Assembly (NCBI GenBank): GCA_910585765.1
Contig: CAJUES010000066.1
Location: 1-17,539, forward strand
Origin: an uncultured Lachnospiraceae bacterium
GTDB lineage: Bacteria > Bacillota > Clostridia > Lachnospirales > Lachnospiraceae
DNA: 17,539 nt
Reading direction: 5' to 3'
Each line of letters starts with the position of its first letter. The first letter of the stretch is position 1. Below are positions 13,085-17,539 of this stretch, piece after piece. A program made the translations under genes and the position numbers. Under the pieces are notes generated by a model. That model was given only the letters and a program-made list of their open reading frames with translations, did not search any database and was not told where the DNA came from.

Positions 13085-15004
13085 ATGCAGAAGATTTTTA
13101 CGAAATATATGGTGATCATTCTGACAGCTGCTATTTTTCTGATTCTTTTCATCAATTTTCTGTTTCGCTGGCACATGCTTGAGGACCAGCAGTTCAGTAC
13201 ATTTCACATAAAGATAGAACAGATCATACATATGCTGGAGAACAATCAGATGGAGCTCGAACTGATGAACGAAAATCTGAACGTCGACTATCTCACCAGG
13301 GCGAAGGCGGCAGCCTACGTGCTCGACCGACAGGAGGAGGTCGTCATGGATGTGTCGCAGATGCAGTACCTGGCAAAGCTGCTGAACGTGGATGAGCTTC
13401 ATTTCATCGACGAGAACGGCATGATCGCGTCCGCATCCGTCCGGGAGTACATCGGCATGAATATGGCTGACTATGAACAGACGCGCCCTTTTCTGGCGAT
13501 CCTGGAGAGTGATGATGAGGAGGCATATCTGATCCAGGATGCCCAGCCGAACGCGGCGGCGGGCAAGATCATGCAGTACATCGGCGTCGCGAGGCGGGAC
13601 AAGGGCGGATTCGTGCAGGTCGGCTTTGAGCCGGACAGACTGATGGAGGCGCAGTCGAGAAATACATACGATTATATTTTCACAAAGTTCCCGACCGATG
13701 TCGGGGAGGAATTTTTTGTGGTGGACTGCGGGACAGGGAAAGTCCTGGGACATTCCAAAGCCACGGCGCAGGATTTCGGCGAGAAGTATTATCAGCTCGA
13801 GGTGCTGTATCAGTGCGGAGGCGGCGCATATCAGAAAGGGGCGGACGGCAGGAGTATGTATGTCGTGAGCCAGCAGTATGAGGATGCGCTGATCTGTGCG
13901 GTACTGCCCGGGGAGATCCTGTTTCGGAAGCTTTTGTCGGACAGTCTGAACACATGTCTCTATCTGGTCCTGATCGAGCTGGCTGTCATTTTTCTCCTGA
14001 ATTATCTGGTCAGGCGCAAGGTGATCGACGGGATCCACCGCATCATCGAGAGCCTGTCCGCGATCACGAACGGCAATCTCGACACGAGGGTGTCCGTGGG
14101 CGGCAACCGCGAGTTTGAGGAGCTGAGCAGGGGGATCAACACGATGGTGACGAGCATCATCAACATCTCTGACAGAATATCGGCGATCATTGAGATCAGC
14201 GGGGTTCCGCTGGCAGCCTTCGAGTATGAGAGCGGAACGAACCATGTGTTTGTCACATCGGGGCTGGGAGCGCTGCTGGATATCTCGGACCAGGCTGTTG
14301 CGGATTTTTGCAAAAATGCGCAGGTGTTTGACCGCTATATCCGCCGGATCACAGAGACACCCGTCGAGGGGGAGTCGGACATCTACCAGATCCACGACGA
14401 GAAGTACGTCAGGATCCATATGACGGAGTCGGCGAACAGAAAACTCGGCGTCATCACGGACGTCACAGGGGATGCGATGGAAAAAAGACAGATGCGCTAT
14501 GAGAATACACACGATCCGCTCACGGGACTGTACAAATTCGAGTATTTCAAGCAGCTGGCGGCGGCGCAGCTGCAGCGCATGCCAAAAGGGGATGTGTGTG
14601 CGCTCGTCATGATCGATCTGGACTATTTCAAGAGCATCAATGACACGTTCGGCCACGATGTGGGGGACCGGTATCTGCAAGGCTTCTCGGCGGTCATGGG
14701 TGCTATGCCCGCCGGACACTGTCTGGCGGCAAGGCGCTCCGGCGATGAGTTCTGCATGATGGTTTTCGGCTGCGGGAGCAAGGAGGAGATCACGGGGTAT
14801 CTGGACGCTTTTTACGAGAGACTGGCACAGGACAGGATCGTGCTGTCGGAGACCGAGGCAAGGACAGTCAGCGCCTCCGCGGGCTATGCGTGGACGGATG
14901 ATGCCGGAGCTCGGATCGCAGATCTCTTGAGCCGTGCGGATGAGGCGCTTTACGAAGTGAAGCGCGATATCAAGGGCATATACGGTGAGTACAGGGGCAC
15001 GTGA
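13085..15004 (+). CDS. Membrane-bound diguanylate cyclase (sensor-HAMP-PAS-like-GGDEF)
   Basis: 639 aa from ATG 13085, which has AGGGGGG (13071-13077) 7 nt upstream; ATG 13052 is in frame but has no comparable site. Order: TM1 (about 7-28), extracytoplasmic sensor domain (about 30-285, probably Cache-like), TM2 (about 288-309), HAMP-like linker (about 310-362), a PAS-like segment (about 365-470), then a GGDEF domain (about 472-632) that makes c-di-GMP from two GTP. The GGDEF domain starts with THDPLTGLY, has the metal-binding Asp511 in MIDLDYFKSIND, and a signature SGDEF (552-556). The first Gly of GGDEF is Ser; A/SGDEF variants are known to be active. The RxxD inhibitory site expected just upstream is absent. 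No EAL domain is present. Confidence 0.9.
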   Translation: MQKIFTKYMVIILTAAIFLILFINFLFRWHMLEDQQFSTFHIKIEQIIHMLENNQMELELMNENLNVDYLTRAKAAAYVLDRQEEVVMDVSQMQYLAKLLNVDELHFIDENGMIASASVREYIGMNMADYEQTRPFLAILESDDEEAYLIQDAQPNAAAGKIMQYIGVARRDKGGFVQVGFEPDRLMEAQSRNTYDYIFTKFPTDVGEEFFVVDCGTGKVLGHSKATAQDFGEKYYQLEVLYQCGGGAYQKGADGRSMYVVSQQYEDALICAVLPGEILFRKLLSDSLNTCLYLVLIELAVIFLLNYLVRRKVIDGIHRIIESLSAITNGNLDTRVSVGGNREFEELSRGINTMVTSIINISDRISAIIEISGVPLAAFEYESGTNHVFVTSGLGALLDISDQAVADFCKNAQVFDRYIRRITETPVEGESDIYQIHDEKYVRIHMTESANRKLGVITDVTGDAMEKRQMRYENTHDPLTGLYKFEYFKQLAAAQLQRMPKGDVCALVMIDLDYFKSINDTFGHDVGDRYLQGFSAVMGAMPAGHCLAARRSGDEFCMMVFGCGSKEEITGYLDAFYERLAQDRIVLSETEARTVSASAGYAWTDDAGARIADLLSRADEALYEVKRDIKGIYGEYRGT

Positions 15005-15032
15005 GGGTATCGGTTTTGTTTGTCTTCCTTTG

Positions 15033-15061
15033 TTGAAATCGCCGGGAAAGCATGCTATAAT
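15033..15061 (+). promoter_or_regulatory. Sigma-A promoter for the DtxR-family gene
   Basis: TTGAAA (15033-15038), 17-bp spacer, perfect TATAAT (15056-15061) preceded by TGC (extended -10). It is one of the strongest promoters in the window and lies 29 nt after the diguanylate cyclase stop. Confidence 0.82.
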
Positions 15062-15090
15062 GCCATTAAGGACTGCAGGTGCCATTGAGG
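15061..15090 (+). repeat. Direct repeat at the transcription start, candidate operator
   Basis: TGCCATTAAGG (15061-15071) and TGCCATTGAGG (15080-15090) differ at one base and are 19 bp apart start to start, about two helical turns. They overlap the end of the -10 and the expected start site of the DtxR-family gene, where a repressor would block transcription. Autoregulation by the encoded protein is an inference. Confidence 0.5.
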
Positions 15091-15127
15091 GTGAATAGAT
15101 GGCGGTCATTCGATATAGGAGAGAGAA

Positions 15128-15496
15128 ATGATAGAGAACGAATCTGCTGAAAATTATCTGGAAACAATATTGATACTGAGTAGAGAGCTCCCGGTTGTCC
15201 GCTCTGTGGACATTGCCAACGAGCTCGGTTTCAAGAAGCCGAGCGTCAGTATCGCGATGAAGCATCTGCGCGAGAAAAACCATATCACGGTCACGGATGC
15301 GGGATTCATATATCTCACGGATACCGGGAAACGCATCGCGGAGCTGATCTATGAGCGGCATCAGTTCCTGTCAGGGTGGCTGATGAAGCTGGGGGTGCCG
15401 GAGGACACCGCGGTCGAGGACGCATGCCGGATCGAGCATATCCTCAGCAAGGAGAGTTATGACGCTATCAAGACTTTTGTGGCACAGCATATGTGA
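15128..15496 (+). CDS. Metal-dependent transcriptional repressor, DtxR/MntR family
   Basis: 122 aa, the short form with an N-terminal winged helix (about 1-65, VDIANELGFKKPSVSIAMKH as the HTH) and a metal-binding dimerisation domain, lacking the SH3-like/FeoA tail of full DtxR. By alignment from memory, the metal ligands are Glu12 (MntR Glu11), His78 (MntR His77), Glu103 and His104 (MntR Glu102/His103), with Asn9 where MntR has Asp8. Cys100 is where MntR has Glu99 and DtxR has Cys102. AGGAG (15117-15121) precedes ATG 15128. It probably represses metal-uptake genes when iron or manganese is sufficient. No metal transporter is in the window, so its targets lie elsewhere, apart from possible autoregulation. 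Confidence 0.9.
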   Translation: MIENESAENYLETILILSRELPVVRSVDIANELGFKKPSVSIAMKHLREKNHITVTDAGFIYLTDTGKRIAELIYERHQFLSGWLMKLGVPEDTAVEDACRIEHILSKESYDAIKTFVAQHM

Positions 15497-15586
15497 CAGT
15501 TTGAACGGCGAAGTGCGCCGGACTGGTTAAATTGCATGAAAAGCTTTTTGTTTCTTATCGTTTTCTAAATATTTTTCACAATTTTC

Positions 15587-15615
15587 TTGCTTTATTTTGT
15601 CAATAGTTATAGAAT
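15587..15615 (+). promoter_or_regulatory. Probable promoter for the chemoreceptor gene
   Basis: TTGCTT (15587-15592), 17-bp spacer, TAGAAT (15610-15615), in a distinctly AT-rich stretch. An alternative is TTGTCA (15597-15602), 18-bp spacer, TATGTG (15621-15626). No convincing sigma-D (TAAA-N15-GCCGATAA) motility promoter is seen. Confidence 0.4.
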
Positions 15616-15678
15616 AAGGGTATGTGACACGGTCTGACAGTAGGGTTAGCCGACGGTTGCGGAGCAGGAGGAACAGGA

Positions 15679-17466
15679 ATGGAAGGTAAGAAAAAAAGTT
15701 TGATCAGTTCGATCATGTGTCTGTGCGGCGCGGTGGCAGCAGTTACCGCCATTGGGATCGGTGCGAATTCGATCTTCTCGATTCAGTCGATGTCCGTCAC
15801 TTCGTATGAGACGTATGAGGAAGCTGTGGACGAGGGTTACAAGACGGAAATAAAGTCGCAGGTGCAGAGTGCGATCTCAGTGATACAGAGCGAGTACGAC
15901 GAATATCTGGCGGGTGAGAAGACCGAGGAGGAGGCGATGGAGCACGCGAAGGAATTTGTGCGTGCCATGCGCTATCGGGATGACCAGAGCGGATATTTCT
16001 GGATCGATGCACTGGACTATACATTGGTAGTGCATGGAGTCCTGACAGACCAGGAGGGCGATAACCGAAAGGATCTCAAGGATCAGAACGGTGTCATGAT
16101 CACACAGTCGGTGGTCAATGTCTGCAAGAGCGCGGACAAGAGCGGCTTTAACGAGTTTTATTTCACGAAGTCGGACGGCGTCACCGTCGCGCCGAAGATC
16201 GCCTACTCGGAGCTGTTTGAGCCGTGGGGCTGGTGTGTCTGTACCGGCAATTATGTCGATGATATGAATGCGGCCAAAGCGGTTGTCAGGGAGGAACTGG
16301 ACAAGGAATACAAGGGTGTGCTGATCCGAACCAATGCGGTGTTTATAGGTGCGATCGTGATCTCGCTGACGGTGGCGTTCGTGGTTGGTAAGCGGTTGGT
16401 GAATCCGTTAAAGCGCATCCAGGGCTTTGCGCAGAAGATATCCGAGGGAAATCTGACCACCGATGTGGATGTGAAGACGAGAAATGAGATCGGTCAGACG
16501 GCGGATGCCCTGCGCATGGCACAGGCAAATATGCGCGGACTCCTGCAGGGGATCACAGCGGTGGCAAACGGCGTGGGCGGCGCGCTCAACAATTTTGACA
16601 AATCCTTTAATAATATGAAGGAATCCATCTCACAGGTATCGCTGGCGGTGGACTCCATCGCGGAGAACGTCACAAAGCAGGCGGCTTCCACGGATGAGGC
16701 GAGCGGAAACGTCGTGATGATGGCAGACCAGATCAACCAGACGGGGACGGAGGTAGCAGGGCTGAACCGGAATTCTGTCGAGATGAACAGGATCAGTGAG
16801 CAGTCGATGGAGACATTAAGGCAGCTGATCGAGGTGAGCAGCAAGACGCGCGACAGCATTTCTGCGATGGCGCAGCAGACTGCGAACACCAATAAATCCG
16901 TTGAGCAGATCCACATGGCGGCGAACCTGATCAATGAGATCTCCGACCAGACAAGTCTGCTGGCGCTGAATGCGAGTATCGAGGCGGCGCGCGCGGGGGA
17001 AGCCGGAAGAGGTTTCTCTGTCGTTGCGGACGAGATTGCAAAACTGGCGAGCCAGTCCTCCAATTCTGTGGATGAGATCGGCAAGACTGTGGTGGAACTG
17101 CAGGGCAATGCGGAGAAATCGGTCACGGTGATGCAGGAGATCAATAAGTCGGTCGAGATGCAGGTAAATTCCCTGACAGAGACACAGCATATCATGGAGC
17201 AGCTCCATCAGGCGCTGGCAGACTGTGTATCCTCGGTGAATTCTATCGACACAATGACGCAGCAGATCGACAGCCAGCGGGAGAATGTCACAGGTTCGAT
17301 CTCTGTGCTGAACGATCTGGCGCAGGACAATGCATCTGTCGCGGAGCAGACTGCGGCGATGTCGACAGAGCTTTCCAGGGAGGTCGATGAGTCCAACCAT
17401 ATCGTGGAAGACCTGGAAGGTAAGGTCAAGACATTGATCGAGGAAGTGAATAAATTTACATTGTAG
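15679..17466 (+). CDS. Methyl-accepting chemotaxis protein with single Cache sensor
   Basis: 595 aa. TM1 (about 11-36), a periplasmic-side single Cache (sCache_2-like) ligand domain (about 40-205) with the typical DDQSGYFWIDALDYTLVVHG segment, TM2 (about 217-237), HAMP (about 238-292), then a long coiled-coil signalling domain. The hairpin tip that contacts CheA/CheW is intact: DQTSLLALNASIEAARAGEA, then GRGFSVVADEIAKLA (tip around residues 423-456). AGGAGGA (15666-15672) lies 6 nt before ATG 15679. There is no C-terminal CheR-tethering pentapeptide, as is usual in Firmicutes. Cache domains of this kind often bind small organic acids or amines; the ligand is unknown. Presence implies a chemotactic, probably flagellated, host. 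Confidence 0.95.
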   Translation: MEGKKKSLISSIMCLCGAVAAVTAIGIGANSIFSIQSMSVTSYETYEEAVDEGYKTEIKSQVQSAISVIQSEYDEYLAGEKTEEEAMEHAKEFVRAMRYRDDQSGYFWIDALDYTLVVHGVLTDQEGDNRKDLKDQNGVMITQSVVNVCKSADKSGFNEFYFTKSDGVTVAPKIAYSELFEPWGWCVCTGNYVDDMNAAKAVVREELDKEYKGVLIRTNAVFIGAIVISLTVAFVVGKRLVNPLKRIQGFAQKISEGNLTTDVDVKTRNEIGQTADALRMAQANMRGLLQGITAVANGVGGALNNFDKSFNNMKESISQVSLAVDSIAENVTKQAASTDEASGNVVMMADQINQTGTEVAGLNRNSVEMNRISEQSMETLRQLIEVSSKTRDSISAMAQQTANTNKSVEQIHMAANLINEISDQTSLLALNASIEAARAGEAGRGFSVVADEIAKLASQSSNSVDEIGKTVVELQGNAEKSVTVMQEINKSVEMQVNSLTETQHIMEQLHQALADCVSSVNSIDTMTQQIDSQRENVTGSISVLNDLAQDNASVAEQTAAMSTELSREVDESNHIVEDLEGKVKTLIEEVNKFTL

Positions 17467-17539
17467 TACATAAAAAATGCCCGTAATGGTAGTTACTCAT
17501 AAAACAGTATCAACCAACAAATTGAAATAGGGTAGCTGC
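17467..17539. other. AT-rich window edge, no gene seen
   Basis: The 73 nt after the chemoreceptor stop are AT-rich with no ribosome binding site plus start codon and no clear terminator hairpin. The stretch could be a 3' untranslated region or the start of another element cut off by the window edge. Confidence 0.3.

Noticed and set aside
13016..15361. A 781-codon open frame on the - strand, across the whole diguanylate cyclase gene and into the DtxR-family gene
   Set aside because: It is rich in Arg, His and Asp with no domain signature, has no ribosome binding site, and mirrors two clear + strand genes. The codon bias of those genes (few TTA, CTA or TCA codons) leaves the opposite strand without stops.
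15506..15520. Short hairpin CGGCG-N5-CGCCG after the DtxR-family gene as a terminator
   Set aside because: Only a 5-bp stem with no following T-run; too weak to call.
15640..15678. Similarity of the leader before the chemoreceptor (TAGGGTTAGCCGACGGTTGC) to the 3' end of a c-di-GMP-I riboswitch
   Set aside because: The conserved upstream core (GACGCAAAGC and the flanking stems) is missing, so the resemblance is probably chance.

Overview
The window reads as a chromosomal segment of a moderately GC-rich anaerobic Firmicute, most likely a member of Lachnospiraceae (Clostridia). This is inferred from the strong AGGAGG-type ribosome binding sites, the sigma factor/DUF4179 gene pair, the type-2 ArgC, the LytTR regulator, and the AT-rich promoters set in a GC-rich coding background. 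All thirteen convincing genes lie on the + strand. No tRNA, rRNA, CRISPR array, transposase or phage gene is visible.

Layout. (1) 66-1671: an ECF sigma factor overlapping a membrane-anchored DUF4179 protein, its probable anti-sigma partner. (2) 1672-2172: a 500-bp AT-rich gap with a strong promoter, a 10-bp tandem repeat and a possible 42-codon ORF. (3) 2173-3396: an MFS exporter. (4) 3405-5865: a clear promoter, type-2 argC, then an RsmF-like 16S rRNA m5C methyltransferase joined by an ATGA overlap. (5) 5894-8620: two adjacent MATE exporters, closed by a strong terminator at 8660-8686. (6) 8688-8789: a stack of further hairpins. (7) 8852-12036: a four-gene module of a second ECF sigma factor, a six-helix membrane protein, an ABC ATPase and an ABC-2 permease, with ATGA or 8-nt overlaps at two of its three junctions. 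(8) 12153-12887: an orphan LytTR response regulator behind a near-consensus promoter. (9) 13085-15004: a membrane diguanylate cyclase with an unusual leader. (10) 15128-15496: a DtxR/MntR-like metal-dependent repressor with its own promoter. (11) 15679-17466: a methyl-accepting chemotaxis protein with a Cache sensor.

How the genes fit together. Much of the window is sensing and export. There are two ECF sigma modules (one with a conventional anti-sigma, one coupled to an ABC transporter), three multidrug-type exporters, and a run of signalling genes (LytTR regulator, c-di-GMP synthase, metal repressor, chemoreceptor). These last genes have separate promoters and are neighbours rather than one operon.

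The best candidates for something undescribed are: the 5' leader of the diguanylate cyclase, where a C-tract can pair either with an upstream G-tract or with the Shine-Dalgarno sequence; the ECF-membrane protein-ABC module without a recognisable anti-sigma; the structured intergenic block at 8655-8790; and the strong promoter firing into the apparently gene-poor 1700-2170 region. All functional calls come from reading motifs by eye; no database search was possible.
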